This document shows positions 22,911 through 34,821 of a stretch of DNA of 64,000 nt, piece by piece (position 1 is the first letter of the stretch; every line of letters begins with the position of its first letter). Both the position numbers and the translations under genes were made by a program. The notes beneath the pieces are model-generated. The model worked only from the letters and a program-made list of their open reading frames with translations, searched no databases and had not been told where the DNA came from. The DNA comes from Cololabis saira (taxonomy: Eukaryota > Chordata > Actinopteri > Beloniformes > Belonidae): positions 12,742,517-12,806,516 of the forward strand of contig NC_084587.1 of NCBI RefSeq assembly GCF_033807715.1, in the 5' to 3' direction.

Positions 22911-23497
22911 TTCTTTTAAATTCAGCTGATGAATTGGCGGGACACGCACACCATCTTGTGACTCTGATGAAGGCGGAAGTAATCGCAGTAACATGTCAGG
23001 TATATAAAAAAATATTCTTGTCAGACGAAAAGAATCAGCAAGTTAAATACAGTAATTATCCAACTTCTAGTGAACAAAATTAGTATTACAAAGCTTGCCG
23101 GTCATCCCCAACTCATCAACGCAGGATTTTAAGTGGACCTTTTTTCAACACAGCAGATGTATTTGTTTAACACAGCCCTTTTTTTAAAAGTACTGACATT
23201 CACTTGGTTGATTTAAAAAAAATATATTTAAACTATAATTTACTTTCAGCAGCTTCACAAAGTTCACTTGACAGTAGCAGCACTTACTGTTTACTCACCT
23301 TACCACCAGGGGTCATAATTCCCTCATATGAATTACGAAAAAGTTATTTTACATTTGTCTGTTTGTACTGTTTATTCCGAATATGCCAATTACCAGGAAG
23401 CAAAATAATAAAGCACAGAAAAACCGAAAATAAATGACATATTCGAAAAGGAGTGAGAAGAAGCATAGCTTATTAGCTCTCACCCCTTTGTCTAAAA

Positions 23498-23504
<7 letters not shown>

Positions 23505-23562
<58 letters not shown>

Positions 23563-23615
23563 AACACACATACCTACACATACATGCACACATATACATA
23601 CACACATACATACAC
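23505..23615. repeat. Poly-A, (TA)n and CACATA microsatellite
   Basis: A run of about 17 A, then about 40 bp of TA, then CACA/CATA variants. Open frames in it on both strands are artefacts. Confidence 0.97.
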
Positions 23616-24019
23616 AGGCTTCTCTGCCTCTCATCACTATGCCATATCAAATGAATGATAATAAACAATAATCATTCATGAACTTTATCCTATGTACCCT
23701 CAACATTTTTGTACATTTTCTTGAACTGTTGGATATTTGGACTTTGTTTGAGTTCCTCACTTAGGTTGTTCCATAGCTTGACACCGGTAATAGATATACA
23801 GAAACTTTTCAAGGTTGCTCGTATGTTTAAGATTTTGAACATTTAGCTCCATGGCTGAAAAACATGGCGAGGCCAGACATGTAGCCTATTCTTTTGAATG
23901 AATACGATGATGCAACTCTTTTCTAAGCTATTGCCAACTACTGCCAATCTAGCTAAGGATTAAACTGGAGTTTCCCAGAAATACAAGTATACATGCACAA
24001 GAAGACAATTGATTATTGA
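23616..24019. other. No recognisable gene
   Basis: Part of it (23680-23830) reads like the untranslated end of a LINE, with TTGTTCCATAGCTTGACACC, but there is too little to assign a family. Confidence 0.35.
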
Positions 24020-24390
24020 GTGAAGTGCGTTTGACTCCGTGATGCTAAATGGCGTCACACGCACTTCTGCGTTGGTGTTCTTCCGGTTAGTTATCTGTTG
24101 TTGGTCTTCTTCTTCTCTTAAAGTGTTGATATTCTGGCTTTAGCGGTGTCGTCACTTCCGTAAGGAGGAGTTCAGGGGCAGTCACTAGCTCGGCTAAGCG
24201 TGGGTTGCGTATACATGCCGGAATAACTCGAATTAGGACCACGTTATCTGGCACTAATAGCTCGATCTCAAGAGCTTCAGTTCGGTTCAACTACAGCCCG
24301 GCAAAGGTGTATACATGGTTTTTAAAATTTTGATATCGGTCGGATTAAGTCAACAATTCGACTTTCTGTTAGTACATTTACATGCACTGA
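24020..24390. repeat. Interspersed repeat with CAACAATTCGACTTTCTGTT end
   Basis: A dispersed sequence whose right part, CTCGATCTCAAGAGCTTCAG through ACATTTACATGCACTG, recurs inverted at 53028-53176. Two copies in one window identify it as a mobile family; the type, perhaps a DNA transposon, is unknown. Confidence 0.65.
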
Positions 24391-26450
24391 GTGTCCTCAG
24401 CACCCATGGCCGCTGAGCCCTCCAGTAACTTCTTTACCTGAGGTTTTTTTAATAGGGATAATGGCATTAATTTTAATACCACTCTTCCAATTCTAAACTG
24501 CATTAACCTCTTCAAAATGACTTCTCACTCTTGCAATTTGCAAATCGTTTTCTGTTTGTCTCTTCTCCCATTTGACTTCAAAATTTAGGGATGGAAATGG
24601 AGTCTACTTTTTAAACCCTCACATCATTCAATCCTCCTAGTATTGAAAGAGAGGCAAAACTCCCCCAAAGGAAATCATCTTGTCACTGCTAGCACAGATG
24701 TACAAGGTGTGAGGAATACAATTTTCTTTCCTCTAAATAAATCTATCAAAATGAGGGTATCACTGTAGGCTTTCACTTTCCCATATCAGTTCCATTCAAA
24801 AGGAAATGTCTAATATACATAATGTATGCTGCATGCTTCCACACACCAAATTTGAATAATTCAATAATTAAAAATGTGATAGCTTGCGTTCCATGTGTTT
24901 AATGCATCAATAATGTAAAAAAAAAATTGTATAAAAATCCTTCTTGCTGAGATAATGTGGTACTTATTAAAACTTATTGTCGCTCTAATATAGAAAACTG
25001 AAAATGACGTAAATTACTTAATGTGACACAAAAGTCACAGCTTAACTGTTTAATAATCACATACCGTTTGCGCCTCTATAAATAAAAGGGGGGGGGGGAA
25101 AGCTACATGTTGATTTCTTGACAAAAGTGCTACTTTTATTCGTTTCGGAATAACAAACTCAGACAAAATTGGTCATGTTTCAAGGCCTTTATGCATTAAT
25201 CTTATTCAAATCTGCCTGCTAAGGGTTATGCAATCTTCTGCAACATTTTCCTGACAGACACCATGAATGTGGTTCCAGGCAGTCCTGCTCAGCCTTTATT
25301 TTCCCCAAGACTACAGAATAGAACAAATATTTTTCTTATCTTCTCATGTAACTATGTGCAAACACATTGTCTTATTGTATTGAAAAGACAATAAGACAAA
25401 AAGTCGTTGAGCATTCTTTTACGTCATGCCATGGGCACAAAATCTTCCAATATTTCGAGATGAGTTAAAGACGTAGTTCAAAGTAAAAACAGGAATGGTT
25501 ACTTCTACACTATTTCTTGAATGCATGTTTTGTTCTTTCCCTTTCTTATTGCTTACTCAATGTATAAAATCCTAAACTAGAGCAAAATATGATGATAGAG
25601 GTTACAGAGCAGAGATACACCTGTATCAGGATATATGACGTCACAGGCACCAACATTTGTTCAATATAACTTTATCTTTAGGACAACAGAGAAAATAAAA
25701 TGTGCAAGATGGTTTAGGTTTGTTTTTTTGTTTTTTTTTTCAAGAAAAACATTTTTTTTAACAGCAGTCAATCTGATGAAGAAATATCTGAACTATTCCT
25801 GTTTTGGAACTTTACTGTAAATATTACTGGCCAAGAAGGCACACTTCAGAAGAAGAAAAATAACCAGTAATTATTACAATGGCAGATATCCAAGACAGAG
25901 TGACTGAAGTGTCCAGATCTTAACAGATCCTCTTCACAACATGGAAGCTCCTGTCAGGCATCATAGCGGCTAAGATAAACAGACATATGGCTCCACACAT
26001 GAGTTAAACCCACGAGGGAAGAGCAACACCAAATGAGCCAAGCACCAGCTACTGATTGGCAGAACTGCAGCTCGAGATTAGTACATCAGATAGACACGCT
26101 TATCCACACCTTTATCAACTGGAAAGATGCCGCACACAAGTCTGAACTGCACAGCATCAAAAGGACATTAACTTAATCAAAAGCCTTATTGGACTCTGAC
26201 ATTCAAATCCATAGGCCTATTAAAAATCAGCCACACAGGTTACCATCAAGTGCAGAATATAATGAGAAGATGTTCTGTTTCCACAGCTGTTTCCATCACA
26301 TCTCAGTCAGAACATGGCTGGGTGGCCCACACACACCAGTTATATGACTCAGGCAACAGATACTGGTTTTTAAAGTGGGGTTACCATCAGCCACCTCCTC
26401 TACATCAAGCTGTGTGCCAAGACTTAACACATCCACCCCCCCAGGTGATA
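24391..26450. other. No recognisable gene
   Basis: AT-rich sequence with a run of G near 25089-25098. No motif-bearing frame on either strand. Confidence 0.5.
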
Positions 26451-27640
26451 TCAATCAATCAATCAATCAAATTTTATTTATATAGCACCTTTCGTCCAAG
26501 TACATGAAATACAAGGTGCTTTGACATTTTGATTGAAAAATAAGCATAATAAACAAATAAAAACTGGGAGACCAAAAAGATAAAAACTGGGAGACCAATG
26601 CACCCTGACATACAATATAAAATATATAAAATTTATAAAGAGATAAAGGTTCAAGGATTAAGGCTAAAAAAAAAAAATTAGTCCACAACAATAAAAATAG
26701 TAAAAACATTATAAGAGATAGATAAATAAATAAAACAGATACCTTTAAAAAATTTTAAACGGAATAAAACTAAAACTATAAAATGTGATGCTACATAAAA
26801 GCCAGACCAAAGAGGTGAGTTTTTAATCTACGTTTAAAAATGTCCACATTTCCAGCTCCTCTCAGATCCTCCGGCAGGCTGTTCCACAGTTTTGGAGCAT
26901 AGTGGTTAAAAGCAGCATCACCAAATCTTTTAGTTCTACTCTGTGGAACAGCTAGAAAAGAAGAGCCAGAGGATCTGAGGGGCCTTCCTGGTTCATAGAA
27001 TAAAAACATTTCTGAAATATACTCTGGCGCAAGCCCATGTAGCGCTTTATAAACTAATAAAAGAACTTTAAAATCAACACGAAAACTAACAGGTAGCCAG
27101 TGTAAGGTTTTTAAAATGGGCCTAATGTGTGCTCTCCTTCTGGTCTGAGTCAGAAGTCGTGCTGCAGCGTTTTGAACCAGTTGCAGCTTGTTGATGGTAT
27201 TCTTGGGCAGACCAGTAAGAAGAGCATTACAGTAGTCTATCCTGCTAGTTATAAAGGCGTGCATTAGTCTCTCCGTGTTGCCCAGAGAGAGAAACGGCCT
27301 CACCTTAGAAATATTTTTTAAATGATAAAATGCTGTTTTTGTGACACAGCGTACGTGTGATTTGAAATTAAAATCTGAGTCAAATATGACTCCTAGGTTT
27401 CTTGCCTCTTTGCTCGGGTTTACTCCATATGTATTTAGTTTAGAGGCCAGTTTCTCTCTCTGGGCTTTTGAACCGACGATCAGTACTTCAGTTTTTTCCT
27501 GGTTTAGCTGTAAAAAATTCTGCGACATCCAGGCCTTAATATCTAAAATACAGTTAAAAAGTGAGTCAAGTGAGTGAGATAGATTGGTCATAACAGAATG
27601 GCATTCAGAATAAATCACTGTGCTTGAATGGATTCTACAA
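26451..27640 (-). mobile_element. L2-type LINE, 5'-truncated, well preserved
   Basis: Its tail on the minus strand is (TTGA)n after TATAAATAAAATTTGATTGA. The untranslated part includes AAAGCACCTTGTATTTCATG. Upstream is a 275-codon open frame. Fewer lesions than other LINEs here indicate a younger copy. The 5' boundary near 27640 is estimated from where L2 similarity stops. Confidence 0.9.
26791..27618 (-). pseudogene. L2 reverse transcriptase C-terminal region, frame intact
   Basis: 275 codons without a stop. Blocks visible in order: the region after the catalytic site with LNQEKTEVLIVG (about residues 38-49), NLGVIFDSDFNF (74-85), the ITSRIDYCNALLTGLPK block (124-140), LQLVQNAAARLLTQ, LHWLPVSFRVDFKVLLLVYK and ALHGLAPEYI, then LWNSLPEDLRGAGNVDIFK near the end. 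The catalytic Asp pair and all upstream domains are missing, so it cannot be an active polymerase; the first Met is incidental. L2 proteins copy element RNA into DNA at a nicked target. It is classed as a pseudogene because of the 5' truncation, not because of internal damage. Confidence 0.88.
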
Positions 27641-28454
27641 TTTGATCATCTATTCTAAATTTCAAAGCTCTGCATGGTCAAACTTTAAAAGAAATCATAT
27701 CTGTTAGAAGGATATTCTGTTATGTTTAAACCTTATGTCATCTGGCCAGAGGCTGTTTGTTGCTCCTCTCAACTGTTTTAAACCTCAAGAATGATTGGAT
27801 CTTTTAGTGATACAAATTACCATCAAGTGCAGTTTATACCAAGGGGATGCTCTGTCCCTACTCCTACTCAAGACTACCATACAACAACGATGAGGCATTG
27901 CAAACAAAACACTGGCTGTGTGGTTTGTGTCCAATGCCTTTTTAGTTTCATGAAATCTCATTTTCCATGCCTGCAGAAATATGTTCGGTGTCACTCCAAT
28001 GTATTTGTTCTCTAAACGACCCCTTTTTCTTTTTTACCACAAGTACCTCTGACCTATGAATACTTAATAAGCGTAAAGCTGTTCAGAGTGAAATCCACTG
28101 TGATATGATGCTGCTGGATAATGACTTCTTGTTTCATTACTCTGGCATATGGATTCTCATTACGTTCAACAGTTATTTCCTTAAGCAAATCCACTTGTAG
28201 TCAGAAATCGTTAAGGGCACTTTGATGTGCTGAGCAGAATTCAGTTGTGAAATTTTTCCTATCAAAAAAGAAACAGGATATTTTTCACATTTCAAGGCAG
28301 TCATACATTGATCACCTATTACTATTGCTTTGGTTAGTGTTAAAAAAAATGAATTTGATCATTTACATTTAATAGTAAAATATTATACCAGCTTGCTTAT
28401 TTTTATGTCTTTTACATGACAAACTGCTTTCAGGTGCTTTTAATTGAATATAAG
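27641..28454. other. No recognisable gene
   Basis: Contains two short LINE-like phrases near 27640-27760 (FKALHGQTLKEIISVRRIFC in the plus frame) that could be leftover reverse-transcriptase sequence. The rest shows nothing recognisable. Confidence 0.35.
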
Positions 28455-28462
28455 AGTACAGC

Positions 28463-29052
28463 CAGAGCCGGATTAACGCAAAGGCAAACTAGGCATGTGC
28501 CTAGGGCCCGATTGACAGGGGAGGGGCCCAGACAGAGGGACAAAAATTTTTTTTTTTTTTTTTTTTTTCTGCACACATATTAATGGTTGATACCATGCCG
28601 GTAAAAACCTAAGGCATAAATATATATGCATTATTACTATATTTAGTATACATACATATATATACGCATACATATGCACAGGGCCGCCGCAAGGGGTGTG
28701 CGAACCGTGGGACCGCACGGGTCCTCGCGCCCCAAGGGGCCTCTAATAACTTAACAATGATACTCGCAATCGATAAGATAAGGATAATTTAATAGCATTT
28801 AATAGAGCGTTGTAATAACGTATAAATAATAAAAATAAGAAAATAGTCTGATAGACTGTTTAATATACAACACATGACTTATTTTGGAATACAAAGAACC
28901 AACTTGACTATGACTATGCTATGTAAAATGTGAATTCACTTTTATTAGTAACTTTGGTAAGTTTAAGATTTCAATTCATAAATAACATCGATGGAGGGGG
29001 GCCCAAAAATCACAGTCTGCCTAGTGTAGTCCATTTATTTAATCCGGCTCTG
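28463..29052. mobile_element. hAT nonautonomous element, 590 bp
   Basis: Ends CAGAGCCGGATTAACGCAAA and ...TTTAATCCGGCTCTG with exact 8-bp duplications AGTACAGC at 28455-28462 and 29053-29060. A poly-T run lies at 28546-28568. The interior motif CAGGGCCGCCGCAAGG at 28679 could be the end of a further insertion. No coding sequence. Confidence 0.95.
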
Positions 29053-29329
29053 AGTACAGCAGGAAAATGTGTCAGTATTTATTACAGCTTTGACACTGTT
29101 TGTATAGTTTCAGTGTCTTATCTAAAAACATTCAGATTCCCTAAAAAATCTCTGCATATAAAGGCCAAAGAACCACGACTGAATGCCTGTGAGCTTTGGG
29201 GCCTCAGGTGGCACAGCAAGAGAAACGTCATAATGATCAGTATAACCACATGCAGTTGAGAATACCTAGACAACTATTGTCACCCTGAGTCCTCACTGCA
29301 ACCTGTATTCTAACCTTAAACTGTTTAAT

Positions 29330-29655
29330 TCAAAAAGGAAACCAAAAAATAAAAAAGTTATCTGGGCCCAAGCAGAATATGTGTTCTGTGGTTAGATGAG
29401 TCCACGTTTCAACTTGCCTCAAGATAAAAACAGATGTTAAGCTACAAGTGCTGAAGATGAAAAAAACTACCCAACCTGCTGTATGCAAACAGTGTAAAAG
29501 CCAGCACCTGTGATGTTACAGGGGTGCATCAGTGCCCATGGCATATGCGACTTTCTTATATGAGAAGGCGTCATTATGCAATCAGTATGCAAGTACTGTA
29601 TATTGGAAATATGGAGATATCATCTAGAAAACAGCTTTACGCAGGTGGTCTGTGC
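29330..29655 (+). pseudogene. Tc1/mariner transposase remnant
   Basis: Plus-strand pieces read KKVIWAQAEYVFCG, then DESTFQL with the catalytic-type Asp of a DDE transposase, then VKASTCDVTGVHQCPWHM, which matches the P-V-S-V-M-V-W-G-C-I-S-A-H-G-M region of fish Tc1-like elements in damaged form. Stops and frame changes are frequent. Terminal repeats were not found. Identification rests on DNA-level recognition of this family. Confidence 0.6.
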
Positions 29656-31072
29656 TAATTTCAGTACATGGTCAGACCTCATTTTGCACAACTTACAATA
29701 GCTCCAAGTGAAATGTGTGGTGCATCTTAAACCACTTCCTGTGGAAATACCACTTTTGATGAGGTGGGGGGCACATAAAATCACTGACATACTGTGTAAA
29801 TGAGTGGGAACAGTCCCCCACATACTGAAGTACCAATTTGTCCCACTAGAGATCCTTCCAACCGGTTTCAATGGTTGACGTGAATTTTCTTGGTTGTCAT
29901 ATATAAATGGTGCAGCTACATAGAATAGAATCACGCAGTGACATTTACATACTGCTGAACTACTCAAATCCTGTATTCATTAAGAATGGACACATTTATC
30001 TTTAGAACTGGTCGGTGAAAAGGTACTTTAAATCTTTCTCTTACTGCAAACATCAATTTGATAAAGTTTCAAATGAATTTAACTTCCTGCTTTAACACTA
30101 TAATTTGCCAGTTTGGCCTCAATAAAGTGTAACTATTCATCTTTGCATTTAGAAAAAGAAGTTCTTAGTGTCCTTTTTTTCTAGTTTACTTTTACAAAAC
30201 TCTTTCATGCAGTGGTCAAAACTTCACTAACAACTGGCTTTTGGAGGACAATTGTAAAGTGTTTAATTGGCATTCAGCCCTGCAAATGACTCTGTGAGAG
30301 TCACAGGTATTAATCAGCTCTGCCTCTGGTTGGCATTGATGAGCCTAAGTGGCTAAATAGAAGGCAAATAGACTTCTGATTCTTGAATACATTTCCCCTC
30401 TCATCCCAAAGGTCTCCTCCTGATAACTTATTGGTGAAGAGTTTGAGGAAGTTCCCATTTTCTGGGCTGTTCTCTGTTGGATGTGATTTAGCAATTTAGC
30501 CAACATGCAAGCTGTTTTGGTCGTTTGATTCAAAGTGCAAGTGATTGTAAAGCCGCCTGGGGAGGAGATTAAAAGCAGCAGCGTAAGAGGGGGATGTGAT
30601 ACTTGAGGTCACCTCCTTTGTTGAATGTTAGTTTTGAATTCCATTTAATATCCATCTCTTTTTTCATTCATCTCTGAAAGCTTGCTACTGTCTGCAACTA
30701 TTACTGCCCATATTTGAGAATTCTGCCTCTACAATCTTCCTGTTAGTGATGTCAGGAGTAGGGACACAAAGGCAGACAATGCACTCCCACCAAAGGAAAT
30801 GACAGAAAGAAAGAAGTAAAGAACAAATAATGACTGGTTACAGGATATTTTGGTCTGTCCGGTGTCAACATGCTTAAAACACTTCATTTTATCTGGCTTT
30901 TCTGGTTTGAATTTTTTTTAAATCTGGTTTTATACCAAACATTGTATTGTAGCTTTTATATAACATTGTTTTTTTTTGTTTGTTTTGTCGTTTTTACCCC
31001 GAATTTTGTTCTTTGGTTACCATATCCCTTGCTAAATATCAAGATGGAGATGCAAACAGGAAAGGTTGCAAT
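29656..31072. other. Noncoding, partly repeat-poor
   Basis: No gene seen. 30230-30640 has balanced composition with no repeat features (for example GTAAAGCCGCCTGGGGAGGA and GAGGTCACCTCC, a palindromic half-site-like motif) and is a candidate conserved noncoding segment. Confidence 0.4.
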
Positions 31073-31080
31073 GTCCACAC

Positions 31081-31836
31081 TAGAGGGCTGCATTGGGACT
31101 GGGATTGGGCGGTTTGAACTTTGCTGCGGGCGAGAACGGGCAGTTAAAAAAAACCCTGCGGAATCGGGATGTAGCCTAGTGACAAGGTGGAAATCAATGA
31201 CGTGAAAAAGAACCTCAAACAACTTCTTTATAAAACAAAGACAAAGCAGGGCAAGTCAGATGTTTGGAGAAACTTCGTTTAGTGTCTGCGTCTTGGAAGA
31301 AGGACGCAGGATTGGGACCGCAGTCGGTCAGCAACATTCTCTTCCTCCACAGCAATATAATGGCCAACCGATTTATTTGTTAATTTAATTTGTTTCATTC
31401 GTTAACTTTGTTTATTTTTATGTTATTTATTAGTTTTATTTGAGCTACTCACAAGCTACTCTCGTTGCTATAACCTCAATCACATAATTGATGCGTGCAC
31501 GAAAGGCGAAATGGCTTGTGCGATGATGACAATGATGGATTTGCATCTGACTTTTAGTCAGGCGTCCTATGAACTGTCAATTATCCACCAGCTCCATAAT
31601 GTTAACATTAAGTCAGATAGATTTGTCTAGGACGACATTTCTCTTGCGGGACGGGAGAAGACACAAAATCAATGCATCTCTAATATTGTGCGGGCATAAA
31701 TTCTCAGAGTTTTGCGGATGCGGGCTGGAGTGGATATAAACACTGCGGGAGCGGGCGGGAGTGTAACACACACGTTGCGGGTGTGGGCAGTAATGGTCAG
31801 AAATTCAGCGGGAGCGGGATGAAGAAAACAGTCCCC
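31081..31836 (+). mobile_element. hAT-D element, one end missing
   Basis: Begins TAGAGGGCTGCATTGGGACT. The right side ends GCGGGATGAAGAAAACAGTC, short of the terminal bases seen at 19765. The interior includes GGTCAGCAACATTCTCTTCC and CTACTCTCGTTGCTATAACC. It pairs with the inverted copy at 34425-34821. Confidence 0.8.
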
Positions 31837-32475
31837 GTATCTTGAATTTACAATATCTTTAGGCCAAATAGGGACTGTGTCGCATCCAATGACACGTATT
31901 TAGCTGGTGTTTTCAAAACAGTAACAGCGTCTCTATCTGCATCGAGCGGTAACATTAACATGAGTTAACAGCAATAAGTGCAGTTATTGCAGAAAGAAAG
32001 TCGATATATAATTTTACTTGTTTCATTGTCGTTTTATATTTTCACATTATCGTTCGGTTTTTCAATTTGCTTTTTCCTTTTAATATCTAATTTTGGCCTG
32101 ATTTATTTTAATTTTCATTTGGACTTTGACCAAAAATACCCCTCCATAATATGAGTCACCTACAGTAGTCCGCTCAGGTCTCTCTCAGTTGGTAGGACTG
32201 GACTTATATACTGCCGGGGACAGGGGTTACACTAAACCGCTTACACAACACTACATAACTCTACTGCTAACTTAATTTTCATCATATTATACACTCCTTC
32301 TTTCCTGACTCAACCTACTGCACCAGGACCCACCGTGCAATGTACTTAGTTACTTTCCACCACCATTACTTTCCTTCGTAACATGACAACATGGCTGACA
32401 GATATGCTGCACCCCCCCCCCCCCCCGATTATACCTGTACTGCCAGAGATAGCCATAGCTAACACTGCGGAAACT
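31837..32475. other. No recognisable gene
   Basis: AT-rich, with a run of C near 32411-32426. No element ends and no motif-bearing frame. Confidence 0.45.
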
Positions 32476-32483
32476 GTACAAAC

Positions 32484-32946
32484 TAGGGATGCCCTGATAC
32501 CGATGGGGCTAACCGGACTGTAAGAATGGGATTGTTTATGTTCTTCCTATTCTTCTCTGTTTTATTGGTGGATCGCAACCAACTTTAAGGTGCATACCGC
32601 CACCTACTGTACAAGAGTGTGCAACATCATTTCATTTAGCCTGTTTTTTAAATTCTATTTGATTGTTTATGTTGTTTCACACGGATGGCTTCAGGTGAAG
32701 CACCGCACATGTGCAGTTGATGTACCTGCGATGAGCCGGCGGAGGAAAGCCCCGCCGGCTGAGTTTTGTTTAAAATTGAATTTCTCTTCCAAATAAAACC
32801 TGTCTTCCAATTCATTGCATTTTTCATTTCATTTTTAGCCTATTTATTTTTGTGATAGAAGTATCGGATCGGTACTCTGTATCGGTGAGTACACAAATTA
32901 AAATACTCGTACTCGGTGTGAAGAAAATGGTATCGGGGCATCCCTA
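32484..32946. mobile_element. hAT nonautonomous element, 463 bp
   Basis: Ends TAGGGATGCCCTGATACCGA and ...GTATCGGGGCATCCCTA. Flanks GTACAAAC (32476-32483) and ATACAAAC (32947-32954) agree at 7 of 8 positions, a slightly decayed duplication. Noncoding. Confidence 0.9.
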
Positions 32947-33118
32947 ATACAAACTGTATGCACCATGTTACCCCATTAACATAAAAACTATTACAAACAA
33001 TGGAATTGTTGGGAAAGGGAAATGCTGCTCAATTTAGCAGTCAAATATTAAAACTAAACACTAAAATATGGTTCTGCTAGAACTGGGTCTCTCGTGCTTT
33101 TCTAAATTTGCTTTACAG

Positions 33119-33439
33119 GACGTGAACGGAGTTGAGGCTGAAAAAGAACTGGAGCAGGAGTCCATGGCGATCTTTGTCATCCATCCAGAGGGGGACCCTG
33201 ATGTTCCACCTACAGACATTGGTATCGTTATGGATGGCGTCACAGTGCTGAAGGACTTGCCCTCTGTTGCATCTGCCTGCCCCTTACTGTTTTGGTTCAT
33301 ATATGCCCTCAACTTGAAATACCCCAAGGTACTTGAACGCACCTTTGAATTTTTCCAAAAAGTGCTAATGGAGCTTGATTTAAGTAGGCTGAGTGGCACA
33401 GTGTGGGGACTGAACACAAAGCTACTGTTTCCAGACTGA
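33119..33439 (+). CDS. Terminal exon of a SAMD3-like family gene (partial)
   Basis: The exon is preceded by a good acceptor (AATTTGCTTTACAG) and opens DVNGVEAEKELEQESMAIFV. It continues through HPEGDPDVPPTDIGIVMDGV and CPLLFWFIYALNLKYPKVLE to a TGA at 33437-33439, 106 codons without damage. The pattern FVIHxEGxxPxxPxxDIGIV, then LL-F-FIYALNL-YP and FEFFQKVLMEL, is one I know from the C-terminus of an expanded fish family annotated as sterile-alpha-motif-3-like proteins of unknown function. An AATAAA follows at 33919. No other exon of the gene was found in the window, so it could be a duplicated exon, a gene fragment, or the end of a gene whose first exons are far away. The acceptor argues against a spliced retrocopy. 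Confidence 0.6.
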   Translation, partial: DVNGVEAEKELEQESMAIFVIHPEGDPDVPPTDIGIVMDGVTVLKDLPSVASACPLLFWFIYALNLKYPKVLERTFEFFQKVLMELDLSRLSGTVWGLNTKLLFPD

Positions 33440-34424
33440 GAGTCACCTTGTCAGGAGACAAAATTATGTCATTAGAGTTTGAGGTGCAAAAGTTCAGTAA
33501 CTTCAGTTCAGTCTGGAATAAGCTGTCACCATGAGAGAAATCGCTAATAAGGAACAACGTTCTTGAAACTTCATGTGTTTTGTAAAAGTTCTATAATTGT
33601 GTAAAGTAGAACACGTAGCGAGAGTTGCTGGTTGTGAAACCAGCTGCATGGATCATCTGTATTTTGTCAGAAAGGATCTTGAAATACTGTGAGCACTGGT
33701 TACTGATTTGTCTGGTTATACAGCATAAAAGTTTTGGAAAATAGTCAGTTGTCAACAGATACTTATCTTGCTCTACTAAATCCTGAATGTAAGGCCAGTT
33801 AAAAGATTGGTTGTTTTTGATAAGCCTGGTTTTATGGCGGAAAGTCTTGGGCACATTGTCAGTTCACAGAAAATTGCCTTGTCTTAGAGAATTGTGAATG
33901 TAAGCCCAGTTAACAAGTAATAAATTTGAATTTTGCACAGTTTTTTTTTCTTTACAGTATGAACAAGTAAGTTTACATTTTCATGACATTTATTTCTTTA
34001 TTGAATATTTAATTTGTAATGAATAATAAGAACATTATCCAGATTGGACAGCATTGTTTTGTTTTAAGATTAAAATAGTTAGGTTGTGTTGAATAGAAAA
34101 AAATCATTTGATAGAATAAAAAATGAACATGTTTCAATGGGTTAAAAAATATTAATTTAAGTAGTAGTCTAACATTTAAAAAATAAGCTGTTCTAAATAG
34201 AAATTTTCAATTTTAACTGATTAAATACAAAGATATTGGATGGAATTAAAAATAACGAATTGATTTAATTCATTTTTATTCAGTTTATTGAGTTTTTCTG
34301 AATAGAAATTTTCAATTTTAATTGACTAAATAAAAATAAGTAAGAATTAAAAATAAATTATTTCAGTTAAATTTTATTTAGTTCACTCAAATCAATTTGT
34401 TTTACTTTTTTCAGGCTGTGAGTG
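33440..34424. other. Probable 3' untranslated and AT-rich sequence
   Basis: The first ~500 bp after the exon could be its 3' untranslated region, with AATAAA at 33919-33924. From 33960 on it is strongly AT-rich with repeated GAATAGAAATTTTCAATTTT (34193 and 34301) and no coding motif. Confidence 0.4.
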
Positions 34425-34821
34425 TCTCAAATAATAACTAATAAATAACGTAAAATAAACAAAGTTAACAAATGAAACAAATTAATTTCAGAAATGAATC
34501 AGTTGGCCATTATATTGCTGTGGAGGAAGAGAATGTTGCTGACCAACTGCGGTCCCAATCCCATGCGTCTCTCTTCCAAGATGCGCCACAGACACTAAAC
34601 GAAGTTTCTCCAAACATCTGACTTGCTTTGCTTTGTCTTTGTTTGAGGTTCTTTTCCACGTCATTGATTTCTATCTAGTCACTAGGCTACATCCCGATCT
34701 CGCAGTGTTTTTTTTAGCCGCCCGTTCCCGCCCGCAGCAAAGTTCAAACCGCCCGCTACCGCAAAGATTTACGTTGGGTCCCAGGGGACCCGGCGGGTCC
34801 CAATCCCAATGCAGCCCTCTA
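34425..34821 (-). mobile_element. hAT-D element, inverted partial copy
   Basis: Ends ...CCCAATGCAGCCCTCTA, the inverse of the start at 31081, and follows that copy through GGTCAGCAACATTC and TAACGAATGAAAC-like blocks. Relative to 31081-31836 it carries only the first half. Flanking octamers at 31073-31080 and 34822-34829 differ (GTCCACAC versus GACTCTTG), so the two are probably separate insertions. Confidence 0.8.

Larger units (their letters stand above)
18935..23060 (+). mobile_element. Penelope-like retroelement remnant, host of nested insertions
   Basis: About 100-bp arms at 18935-19061 and 22955-23055 are inverted copies carrying GACATGTTTCGGCGATTACT-like and CCTTCATCAGAGTCAC-like sequence. 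The 3' side encodes a GIY-YIG-associated C-terminal fragment (22745-22910). This fits a Penelope-like element with terminal repeats, from motif memory. Most of the original body is missing, and the space is filled by hAT-A (19083-22642), inserted between two copies of GTTAAGCA. Confidence 0.65.

Noticed and set aside
31081..34821. A single 3.7-kb element with long inverted ends
   Set aside because: Outer flanking octamers GTCCACAC and GACTCTTG do not match, and the left copy extends further than the right. Two separate insertions are the simpler reading.
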